Positions 15,041-23,024 of a stretch of 24,495 nucleotides of DNA are shown here, piece by piece. Every line of letters begins with the position of its first letter. The first letter of the stretch is position 1. A model generated the notes under the pieces. That model was not told where the DNA came from, ran no database searches, and was given only the letters and a program-made list of their open reading frames with translations. Both the position numbers and the translations under genes were made by a program. This DNA comes from Candidatus Hydrogenedens sp. (GTDB lineage: Bacteria > Hydrogenedentota > Hydrogenedentia > Hydrogenedentales > Hydrogenedentaceae), in assembly GCA_035378955.1 (NCBI GenBank), contig DAOSUS010000045.1, positions 1-24,495 on the forward strand, given 5' to 3'.

Positions 15041-15844
15041 ATGAAGAAAACAGAAATAGAAGTTATAAAAGAGTTTTTTGTCGAAATATTACCATATATC
15101 GTTGATAGTTATAAAAGAAAAGAGGAATTAACTATCTCTACAAAAAAAGATGCGACAGACTTTTTGACAGAAGTAGACCTTTTTGTTCAAAGTTCTTTTA
15201 TAAAGAAGATAAAAAGTTTCTTCCCTGAAGACCTTATTATTGGCGAAGAAGCAGGCTTTTCCCAATATGAAGAAGATTATAAGGGACGCGTATGGATTAT
15301 CGACCCTATTGATGGGACGGCCAATTTTGTAAGAAGTTATTTCCCCGCATTCGTAGTAGCCATTGCTTTCGCAAATAATGGAGAATTGGTTAGTTCCGGT
15401 GTTTTGGTGCCTATTACGGGAGATGTTTTCATCGCGGAAAAGGGGAAAGGTGCTTGGTGTAATGGGCAAAGAATAGAAGTGTCTATTAAGAAAAATTTAA
15501 ATGAATCTTGCGTTCAATTGGATGTTGGTAGAAAATCATCAAGAAAAGAAAGACTTCCTTTTTTCATAAATCCAATTCTCTATTTTGGGCAAGTTCGTTG
15601 TATTGGCTCTGCAATATTGGCATTGATACAGGTTGCTATGGGTGTTGCAGATGCTTATATCCATGCTTCATTGCAACCGTGGGATTTTTTAGCCGGCAAA
15701 TTGATTTTAGAAGAAGCAAAAGGGAAGATAACCCAAATAGATGGAACACCTGTTCATTTGTTCTCAAAAAATAATGGGATTATTGCAACAAACGGTTATA
15801 TTCATGAGGAATTGCTAAAAATTTTAAATGAAACTTTAAAATAA
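15041..15844 (+). CDS. Inositol-monophosphatase-family phosphatase (SuhB/CysQ-like)
   Basis: The protein has 267 residues. This family is magnesium-dependent and lithium-sensitive and removes phosphate from small substrates such as inositol phosphate, 3'-phosphoadenosine phosphates or histidinol phosphate. The metal-site motifs are complete: DFLTEVD (40-46), GEE (68-70), WIIDPIDGTANF with D88 and D91 (85-96), and QPWDFLAGKLILEEAKG with D215 (212-228). These do not decide the substrate. The start ATG at 15041 has only a weak AAG-containing site upstream. It is convergent with the SGNH gene, whose stop is 45 bases away, and no convincing terminator separates them. Confidence 0.9.
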   Translation: MKKTEIEVIKEFFVEILPYIVDSYKRKEELTISTKKDATDFLTEVDLFVQSSFIKKIKSFFPEDLIIGEEAGFSQYEEDYKGRVWIIDPIDGTANFVRSYFPAFVVAIAFANNGELVSSGVLVPITGDVFIAEKGKGAWCNGQRIEVSIKKNLNESCVQLDVGRKSSRKERLPFFINPILYFGQVRCIGSAILALIQVAMGVADAYIHASLQPWDFLAGKLILEEAKGKITQIDGTPVHLFSKNNGIIATNGYIHEELLKILNETLK

Positions 15845-15889
15845 ATTCGTTTAGCCACAAATCTGCAAATATAAAAAAGAAAGAAAAAT

Positions 15890-16969
15890 TTATTTGTGTG
15901 TAAATAGTATTCTTTTAATTGCTTCGGGTTTTGCGTGAACAGCGTCATAAAATTCCGTGGAATTACAACCACATTTCATTGCATCAAAACTACCATAAAC
16001 AGGTATATCAAGAGAATTAAATACCCCCTCCATGTATTTTTCTACATCGATGATAATTTTATAGATTTTATTTTTAGAAAGAATTTCATACGAACGCGGA
16101 TGAATAGGAATAAGAATTACTTCAATTTCAACGCCGTCTTTCTTTACAATTTTCAGAAACTCTTCAAAAATTTGTTTTCGAATCGGGTCTAATTCTCTGT
16201 AATTAATTAATCCTTCGGGATGTTTGAATGCATACCGTTCCGCTTTTAATTCAATTTCTTGTTGTGTTTTTTCCCGTCGGGAGGATTCGTAAATAATACT
16301 GCCATCAGGTCGAATAACTTTTTCTTCTGTTTCATAATGTTCTATGGGTTTGGGACGGGGAATCTTGCCTACTACCCATGCGGGAAAAAAACGTATAGAT
16401 TCTTGAAAATATCCCGGGGAAAGTATCTGGAAATATCGGGGGTCTATCCATTTTATAATAAAATCTTTTAATGTAGTATGTTGAACTATCTCCATGCGTT
16501 TCATGGCATTATCGAATTCTTGAAAAAGATGAAAGTTGCTTTTCGCATAAGCATTAAAATAATGCAGGTCAGGGCATAGAATAAGTTTTTTGGGAAGTTT
16601 ATTGGCTTCGTAGAATACCTGATAATTTGCGATAATATCCTCTAAATTTGCGGAAGGAAGACTACAGTTCAAAAGATGCCGATTTGGGAAAAAAGATGAG
16701 TCAATAATCATTGCACGGCTTGAACCCATTACTATAATATCCGGCTTTGCTTCTAATGATGAAATTCGTTCTTTAACGATTTTTCGGTAGTCTACATTAA
16801 TGGCATTTATTACACCATAACCTTCATTAAGCCATTGAGCAATTTGCTTTTCCTGGCTTTTTCTTAGAAGACCCGATGGGTCAATTAAAACATTCACGGA
16901 GATAAAGAATAAAAAGAAAGGAATTAAAAGGATAATAGGTAGCAATTCTTTATATTTAAATCTATTCAT
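15890..16969 (-). CDS. SGNH-hydrolase-like partner of the adjacent MBOAT acyltransferase (AlgJ/AlgX/DltD-like role)
   Basis: The protein has 359 residues. Residues 8-28 are a single N-terminal membrane anchor or signal, with the remainder predicted outside the membrane. IIVMGSSRAM (78-87) puts S83/S84 in the place of the SGNH nucleophile, and DAVH near the C-terminus gives D342 and H345 as the matching D-x-x-H pair. In alginate, cellulose and peptidoglycan acetylation an SGNH-type protein works next to an AlgI-like MBOAT protein and transfers or positions the acetyl group on the exported polymer. It starts nine bases after the MBOAT stop with AAGGG upstream, so the pair is clearly an operon. 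Overall similarity to any named family looks low, so the exact acceptor is unknown. Confidence 0.8.
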   Translation of the reverse strand: MNRFKYKELLPIILLIPFFLFFISVNVLIDPSGLLRKSQEKQIAQWLNEGYGVINAINVDYRKIVKERISSLEAKPDIIVMGSSRAMIIDSSFFPNRHLLNCSLPSANLEDIIANYQVFYEANKLPKKLILCPDLHYFNAYAKSNFHLFQEFDNAMKRMEIVQHTTLKDFIIKWIDPRYFQILSPGYFQESIRFFPAWVVGKIPRPKPIEHYETEEKVIRPDGSIIYESSRREKTQQEIELKAERYAFKHPEGLINYRELDPIRKQIFEEFLKIVKKDGVEIEVILIPIHPRSYEILSKNKIYKIIIDVEKYMEGVFNSLDIPVYGSFDAMKCGCNSTEFYDAVHAKPEAIKRILFTHK

Positions 16970-16978
16970 AAATATCCC

Positions 16979-18451
16979 TTAAAATTGAAAATAAATAAAA
17001 GGTGAACTATTCCAGACACCATAAAATGCAATTAAGAAAAGAAAAATATAGTAGCAAGCCCATCTTATTGCTATATTTCGTTGTTCAAGTTTTTCTCGTA
17101 AGGAAATACCGTATGATTGAAACGCCTCCACAGTTATCAAAAATAATAAAGAAATTATTGCTACATGAAACTCTTGCTCTGTCGGCATACCTAAACTAAC
17201 GACAAAATCATCAAAATCCAATCCACGAGTAGGATTCGACCAACCTGTTAGAAGATTCGACCAGATGTAAAACACATCGCCTATCTTTTCAGCACGGAAC
17301 GGAACCCCAAAAAATAAGAAAATAGAGTAAGTTATTAACATTTGTATACCCTGATGAACTTTCGGAAAATGGGTCAAACCGATTTTTTCAACAATAATTT
17401 TTCGTATATCACGGGTCAAGAGGGATATAACAAGGCATAATCCCATTAAAAAACCCCAGAATATATAGGTCCAATTTGCCCCATGCCATACACCACTTAA
17501 AGTAAAAACAATAATTAAGTTTCTACATGTATTCAAGACACCATAACGACTGCCTCCCAAAGGATAAAAGACATAATCTCGGAACCAATTCATCAGTGAA
17601 ATATGCCACCTTCTCCATAATTCAGGAAAGGAACGGGAAAAATAAGGTCGCTCGAAATTTTGTATTAAGTTAATTCCTAATACTTTTGCAGAACCTACGG
17701 CGATGTCAGAATAGCCTGAAAAATCACAGTATATCTGCCAACTGGAAAAAACCATTGCAAAAAGAAGCCCCATACCTTCATGAGATTGTGGATTAGCAAA
17801 GACATAAGCAGACATCATACCTAATCGGTCTGCAACAACAACTTTTTTGAAAAGTCCCCACGCCATTAATTTCAGTCCATCACTAACCCGTTTTATATCA
17901 AAATTATGAAATTGCTTAAGTTGTGGGATTAATGTGTCCGCTCTTTCAATAGGACCAGCCACTAACTGTGGAAAAAAGGTAACATAAAGAGCAAAAATTC
18001 CAAAATGCCTTTCCGGTTTTATTTTTCGACGATAAACATCAATTGTATATGCTAATGTTTGGAATGTATAAAATGAGATACCAATAGGTAATAGCAGGGA
18101 AGAGTAACGAATGTTTATAGGTATATTTAGATAAATAGATAGTTTTTCAACACTATCCATAAAAAAATTGTAATATTTAAAGGTAAAAAGTATCCCTAAA
18201 TTTATCAAAAGACTACAACATAAAATTAATTTTCGTTTATATTCAACCTCTGTTTTTTCCAACAATACCCCGCTAATATAATCAACAATCGTTGAAGCAA
18301 GTAAAAGCAAAACATAAATAGGTATCCATGCCATATAGAAGTAATAACTGGCAATAAGTAGTAATACCCAACGATATTTATGAGGTATTAAAAAATATAA
18401 AGTAACTACAATAGGAAAAAATATAGCAAAATGAACAGAATTAAACAACAT
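16979..18451 (-). CDS. AlgI-like membrane-bound O-acyltransferase (MBOAT)
   Basis: A polytopic membrane protein of 490 residues, the usual length of AlgI-type proteins. It moves acetyl groups from a cytoplasmic donor across the membrane for O-acetylation of exported glycans. The N-terminal MLFNSVHFAIFFPIVVTLYF is characteristic of the AlgI group. Key motifs are PQLVAGPIERAD (161-172), YCDFSGYSDIAVG (241-253), the RRWHISL segment with H283, and SGVWHGANWTYIFWG with the invariant H323. No Shine-Dalgarno precedes the ATG at 18451, but the gene starts 21 bases after the beta-helix gene and may be translated by coupling. The downstream SGNH gene completes the acetylation pair. Confidence 0.94.
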   Translation of the reverse strand: MLFNSVHFAIFFPIVVTLYFLIPHKYRWVLLLIASYYFYMAWIPIYVLLLLASTIVDYISGVLLEKTEVEYKRKLILCCSLLINLGILFTFKYYNFFMDSVEKLSIYLNIPINIRYSSLLLPIGISFYTFQTLAYTIDVYRRKIKPERHFGIFALYVTFFPQLVAGPIERADTLIPQLKQFHNFDIKRVSDGLKLMAWGLFKKVVVADRLGMMSAYVFANPQSHEGMGLLFAMVFSSWQIYCDFSGYSDIAVGSAKVLGINLIQNFERPYFSRSFPELWRRWHISLMNWFRDYVFYPLGGSRYGVLNTCRNLIIVFTLSGVWHGANWTYIFWGFLMGLCLVISLLTRDIRKIIVEKIGLTHFPKVHQGIQMLITYSIFLFFGVPFRAEKIGDVFYIWSNLLTGWSNPTRGLDFDDFVVSLGMPTEQEFHVAIISLLFLITVEAFQSYGISLREKLEQRNIAIRWACYYIFLFLIAFYGVWNSSPFIYFQF

Positions 18452-18472
18452 AGTTTTAGTATTTTTATGTTT

Positions 18473-20359
18473 TTATTTATTTGTTTTTATTTGTGTTGTG
18501 ATAGATATATCTTCTTCTACATCGGGATATATTTCTAACATAAATTCCCAATTTCCTCCTAAATTCACAATCTTAAGGAGGAGGGTATTATATCCTTTCT
18601 TCAATTCTGATGTAAAAGCATCTGTGCCCGGTTCACAGGTTGCCCCATCTTTAGAAAATCTTGAATATACTTCTTTTCCATTTAGGAAAACTTTTCCACC
18701 ATCATTCATACCTAATTCAAACAGGGCATTTTGTTTTTCCTTTGAATAAATATAAGTGAATGCATAAACAATGCCGGGTTCCATTCCAAATATTTCGTGA
18801 AGTTTAACCTTTGTTAATTTCGTTTTTATAGAGTTATAGGGAACGATTTTTATATTGTTATATATCTTTTTAAGTTCGTTTATATCTTTATCTGATAATT
18901 TTTCTATCTTGTCTTCTCCTCCTAAATCTATTAAAAAGTCTTTTCGCAAACTTTCATGAGAAAATTCTGTATCTTTTAATGTGTCTGGAAAAGGTCCTAA
19001 CAATATCCAATCTGAAACAAAGTTCGTTGTAGGAGTTTTTAAGTTATCTTTAATAACAATTTGAGCAGATTTCAAAGCATTGTTTGCAATTTCAAAATTA
19101 CCATGACTTATATTGGAAGTTATAATTCCAGAACGAACACGAGGTCCTAAATAAATAATAGGTTTTTCTATGGATGACCCTATAAACTCACAATTTGATA
19201 TGATTAAATACCTATTATTGGCATTAATACATGGAAAACCTTTTGAAACACGGTCCCAACCACTGAAATGACAGGCATTAAGGGTAAAACTTCCCTGTCC
19301 TTCCGTAAAAACTTGATAATCGGAATTCTTCGTTCCCCAGAAACCGCATCCAACAAATTTTACAGGACCTCGATTGGTTGGACTTAATATAACCTTTGCC
19401 ATAAAAGATGAATTTAAAAAAGTAATACCTGCATTTTCCATTGCACTATCCACTTTTACAGCACAGGGAGTAACATCCATATAGCAATGGGTGTATGTTC
19501 CACTACCAGGTAAATTTTTGGTCACATTTTTATTTTCATCATATATAGGACCTGCAATAAATTGCATGCCAATGGAATAAAAGATACTAAAAAGGTTATA
19601 ACCCATTTCACCATCAGTCTTTCCTATGATAAAAGCAATTCCTTCCCTTTGCGTAAATTTCCAGAGGGGACTATTGGGATTTAAATCCCAGAAGGGCCAA
19701 AAGTGAATATCTTCAATTCTACCGACATCATAACACTGGTTGATATAAAGACCACGATATAATGGATATGCATGTATATTTTTTATTTTGTGTCTGCCTG
19801 TGGGGAATGTTCCAAAATCTATGGCTTTATAGGGATTAATAAGCGTTAAATCTATAAGAGAAACATCATCAGCAGGACCGTTAGATTGAATTGTCCATGG
19901 ATAGGGGATAGGTGGGTCTGTTTTTGTTTGTTCAGGATAAAAAACAGCAAATCCTTTCAATGTTGAACTTGTATTAACCCGAATAAAGGGAGTTCCATCT
20001 TCTTCCCCTTTACCAGAAACTGCAAGTAAAACACTTCCTGCTTTAGTCGGTTCTCCCCGAAAAGGAGCACGCCATATTCCCTCAAGCGTTACATTTTCAG
20101 GAACAATTAAATTTCCTTTTATAAGGTAAGAACCTATAGGAAGGAATACTATTCCTCCTTGTTTTTCACCGGCGATATTTAATGCTTTTTGAATAATTTC
20201 TGTATCATCTGTGTTGCCATCACCTTTGGCTCCCAGTTCTTTTACATTATATATATCTGAACAGGGTATCTTTTCTCCAAAAAAAAGAAAAGCAGACAGA
20301 AAAAAAACAAGGAAAGTAGTTATAACAATAGACGGTTGTTTTCTAAAAGGAAATGACAC
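18473..20359 (-). CDS. Exported right-handed beta-helix protein (pectate-lyase-fold, PF12708-like) with C-terminal beta-sandwich
   Basis: The protein has 628 residues from GTG at 20359. A basic and hydrophobic N-terminus (about 1-28) is a signal peptide or anchor. The segment YNVKELGAKGDGNTDDTEII, followed by GGIVFLPIGSYLIKGNLIVP, is the opening of Pfam pectate_lyase_3 domains and leads into about 400 residues of beta-helix rungs. The last 160 residues start with DWILLGPFPD and end in a module with GMNDGGKVFLNGKEVYSR and LKKGYNTLLLKI, seen at the ends of exported glycan-active proteins. No catalytic residues can be named, so it may bind or cleave a polysaccharide. I chose GTG because AAGGA lies about nine bases upstream. 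An in-frame TTG at 20395 would overlap leuS and lacks a ribosome-binding site. Confidence 0.85.
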   Translation of the reverse strand: MSFPFRKQPSIVITTFLVFFLSAFLFFGEKIPCSDIYNVKELGAKGDGNTDDTEIIQKALNIAGEKQGGIVFLPIGSYLIKGNLIVPENVTLEGIWRAPFRGEPTKAGSVLLAVSGKGEEDGTPFIRVNTSSTLKGFAVFYPEQTKTDPPIPYPWTIQSNGPADDVSLIDLTLINPYKAIDFGTFPTGRHKIKNIHAYPLYRGLYINQCYDVGRIEDIHFWPFWDLNPNSPLWKFTQREGIAFIIGKTDGEMGYNLFSIFYSIGMQFIAGPIYDENKNVTKNLPGSGTYTHCYMDVTPCAVKVDSAMENAGITFLNSSFMAKVILSPTNRGPVKFVGCGFWGTKNSDYQVFTEGQGSFTLNACHFSGWDRVSKGFPCINANNRYLIISNCEFIGSSIEKPIIYLGPRVRSGIITSNISHGNFEIANNALKSAQIVIKDNLKTPTTNFVSDWILLGPFPDTLKDTEFSHESLRKDFLIDLGGEDKIEKLSDKDINELKKIYNNIKIVPYNSIKTKLTKVKLHEIFGMEPGIVYAFTYIYSKEKQNALFELGMNDGGKVFLNGKEVYSRFSKDGATCEPGTDAFTSELKKGYNTLLLKIVNLGGNWEFMLEIYPDVEEDISITTQIKTNK

Positions 20360-20378
20360 GCTAATATTTTCCTTAAAA

Positions 20379-22907
20379 CTATCCTTTAACGACAAAGTTT
20401 ATTAATTTTCCAGGAACATATATTTCTTTAATAATTTGTTTACCTGAAAGGTGAGGAAGTATTTTTTCTTCTTTACGGGCTTGTTCCAGAATTTCCTTAT
20501 CACTTGAATTCACAGATATAGTAATTTTCCCTCTTAATTTTCCATTTACCTGAATAGGTATTTCAATTGTGTCTTCTTTGATAAGATCTTTATTATATTC
20601 AGGCCAGGGTTCGTATGCTAATGTTTGATTATGTCCTAACCTTTGCCATATCTCTTCAGCAATATGAGGAGCAAATGGAGATAAAATGAGTATAAATTTT
20701 TCACCAATATGTTTATCTATCTTGTCTGTTTTATTTGCGGAATTAACAAATTCCATCATTTTAGCGATAGCCGTATTAAACTGTAAATTTTCAATATCTT
20801 CAGAGACCGATTTAATTGTTTTATGTAGTTCTTTTTCTAAAGTGGAATCTCCACCTGAATTTACAAATCGGGATGAAATGGCTCCATTTTCATCAATAAA
20901 AAGAGACCATATTCTTCGTAGAAATCTGTAAACACCTTGAATACCCTCATCTGTCCATGGTTTATCTCTATCCAGCGGGCCCATAAACATTTCATACATA
21001 CGCATGGCATCCGCCCCATATTTTTCAATAACTTCATCGGGATTGACCACATTGTAACGAGACTTGCTCATCTTTTCGATTTTTGTTTCAACAGGAATAT
21101 CTGTTCCTTTAACAAACCATTGTCCATCTTTTTGTTCAACCTGATAAGGATAGTAATATTTCCCATTTTTATCCTGATAAGAATAAGCGAGAATCATTCC
21201 TTGATTGAACAGTTTTTTGAATGGTTCTTTAGTAGAAACATAGCCTGCATCATATAAGACTTTATGCCAAAACCTTGAGTATAGAAGATGTAAAACGGCA
21301 TGTTCTGCTCCACCGATATAAAGGTCAACAGGCATCCAATATTGTTCTGCTTCTTTAGACCAGGCTTCTTTATCATTTTGAGGGTCAACAAATCTCAGAA
21401 AATACCAGCAGGAACCTGCCCATTGAGGCATAGTATTTGTTTCTCTTGTTGCTGGTTGTCCTGTTTCCGTGTCTACAGTTTGTACCCATTCCTTAGCACG
21501 GGCAAGGGGAGGTTCTCCCGTTTCAGTTGGTTTATAATTGTCCAAATCAGGTAAAAGGACAGGCAAATCTTTTAATGGAACTACTTTGATTGTCCCATCG
21601 GATAAACGAATAATGGGGAAAGGTTCCCCCCAATATCTTTGTCTGGAGAAAAGCCAATCACGAAGTTTATAATTTACTGTGGCTTTACCTAAACCTTTTT
21701 CCTCTAACCATTTTGTAATTTTCTTTTTTGCTTCAGGTACAGTAAGCCCATTAATTATTGGCGAATTAACTAATATTCCATCGCCGGTGTACGCTTCTTG
21801 GGTAATATCTCCACCAGAAACTACCTCAATAATAGGAAGGTCATATTTCTTGGCAAATTCATAGTCACGGGTATCATGAGCGGGAACAGCCATAATGGCA
21901 CCATAACCATATTCGGCTAAAACATAATCAGCAATCCAGATAGGAATTTTTGCATTGTTTACGGGATTAATAGCGTAAGCTCCTGTAAAAACTCCCGTTT
22001 TTTCCTTTTCATCTTTCATGCGTTCCTGAGCACTTTTTCTTGTAGTTTGTTCAATATACTGTTGTACATTATCCATGTATTCAGGCTTGGTTATTTGTAA
22101 TACGAAAGGATGTTCGGGAGCCAGGACGCAATAAGTAGCACCAAAAAGAGTATCGGGGCGTGTTGTAAAAACTGTAAATTTCATGGATGTCCCATCTATA
22201 CCGAAATCTACATCTGCTCCCTCACTTTTTCCAATCCATTCCCTCTGCATGGCTATTATTCCCGGTGGCCAATCTAACTCATTCAAGTCTTCTAATAACC
22301 TTTCGGCATAAGCGGTAATTCTTAACATCCATTGCCGCATCATTCTTTTTTCTACGGGGTCTCCTGTTTCAACATATTTACCATCTTTAACTTCTTCGTT
22401 GGCTAATACAGTTCCCAATGCAGGACACCAGTTAACAGGGGCTTCGGTTTCGTAAGCAAGTCCCCGTTCAAATAAGACGGTAAATATCCATTGTGTCCAT
22501 TTGTAATAAGAAGGGTCGGTAGTGTTGATTTCACGGTCCCAATCGTAGGAAAGTCCGAGTGATTGAATTTGTCTACGAAAAGTATCACAGTTCTTTTTCG
22601 TTACAACTGCGGGATGTTCACCTGTGCGAACGGCATGTCTTTCCGCAGGCAATCCAAAAGCATCCCAGCCCATAGGATGTAATACATTAAATCCTTTCAT
22701 CCTTTTATATCGTGCTATTATATCTGTGGCTGTATATCCTTCGGGATGACCAACATGTAGACCATCACCACTCGGATAAGGGAACATATCTAAAACATAA
22801 TATTTAGGTTTTGAATGGTCAATAACAGATTTAAATGTTTTATTATCTAACCAATATTTTTGCCATTTCTTTTCAATTTCACTATGATTATACATTCCAT
22901 TTGACAT
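20379..22907 (-). CDS. leuS: Leucyl-tRNA synthetase
   Basis: The protein has 842 residues, a normal length for bacterial LeuRS. It charges tRNA-Leu with leucine in the cytoplasm. The HIGH motif is HVGH (51-54) in YPSGDGLHVGHPEGY, and the KMSKS motif is at 612-616. The editing domain CP1 lies between them and contains FTTRPDTLFGATYC. The C-terminal anticodon-binding region and the small C-terminal domain (from about 770) are intact. The start has an excellent AGGAGGT site (22917-22923) nine bases before the ATG, and an extended -10 promoter precedes it. Its stop is 19 bases before the beta-helix gene, so the acetylation trio may be transcribed by read-through from leuS. Confidence 0.98.
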   Translation of the reverse strand: MSNGMYNHSEIEKKWQKYWLDNKTFKSVIDHSKPKYYVLDMFPYPSGDGLHVGHPEGYTATDIIARYKRMKGFNVLHPMGWDAFGLPAERHAVRTGEHPAVVTKKNCDTFRRQIQSLGLSYDWDREINTTDPSYYKWTQWIFTVLFERGLAYETEAPVNWCPALGTVLANEEVKDGKYVETGDPVEKRMMRQWMLRITAYAERLLEDLNELDWPPGIIAMQREWIGKSEGADVDFGIDGTSMKFTVFTTRPDTLFGATYCVLAPEHPFVLQITKPEYMDNVQQYIEQTTRKSAQERMKDEKEKTGVFTGAYAINPVNNAKIPIWIADYVLAEYGYGAIMAVPAHDTRDYEFAKKYDLPIIEVVSGGDITQEAYTGDGILVNSPIINGLTVPEAKKKITKWLEEKGLGKATVNYKLRDWLFSRQRYWGEPFPIIRLSDGTIKVVPLKDLPVLLPDLDNYKPTETGEPPLARAKEWVQTVDTETGQPATRETNTMPQWAGSCWYFLRFVDPQNDKEAWSKEAEQYWMPVDLYIGGAEHAVLHLLYSRFWHKVLYDAGYVSTKEPFKKLFNQGMILAYSYQDKNGKYYYPYQVEQKDGQWFVKGTDIPVETKIEKMSKSRYNVVNPDEVIEKYGADAMRMYEMFMGPLDRDKPWTDEGIQGVYRFLRRIWSLFIDENGAISSRFVNSGGDSTLEKELHKTIKSVSEDIENLQFNTAIAKMMEFVNSANKTDKIDKHIGEKFILILSPFAPHIAEEIWQRLGHNQTLAYEPWPEYNKDLIKEDTIEIPIQVNGKLRGKITISVNSSDKEILEQARKEEKILPHLSGKQIIKEIYVPGKLINFVVKG

Positions 22908-22961
22908 ATAAAAAAGACCTCCTTAAGATTTGTTAGGTTCGGAAAAATGAAAGAGTAATAA

Positions 22962-22970
22962 ATTATAACA
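22962..22970 (-). promoter_or_regulatory. Extended -10 promoter for leuS
   Basis: On the minus strand a perfect TATAAT (22962-22967) is preceded by TG at one base distance (22969-22970), the extended -10 form that tolerates a poor -35 box. The predicted start is near 22955, giving a leader of about 48 bases. This leader is too short for a T-box, and no T-box-type sequence is present. Confidence 0.55.
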
Positions 22971-23024
22971 ATTTTTTACTTTATATCCATAAAAAGGAGT
23001 AATTAAACAATAGTAGGGATTTTC

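Noticed and set aside
15856..15898. CACAAAT/ATTTGTG pair between the convergent phosphatase and SGNH genes as a terminator
   Set aside because: The arms are AT-rich, the loop is about 29 bases, and the right arm lies inside the SGNH coding end.
20360..20395. TTG at 20395 as the start of the beta-helix protein
   Set aside because: It lacks a ribosome-binding site and would overlap leuS. GTG at 20359 has AAGGA about nine bases upstream and gives a better signal peptide.
22908..22955. T-box or other riboswitch in the leuS leader
   Set aside because: The leader is only about 48 bases and lacks the conserved T-box sequence and a terminator-antiterminator pair.
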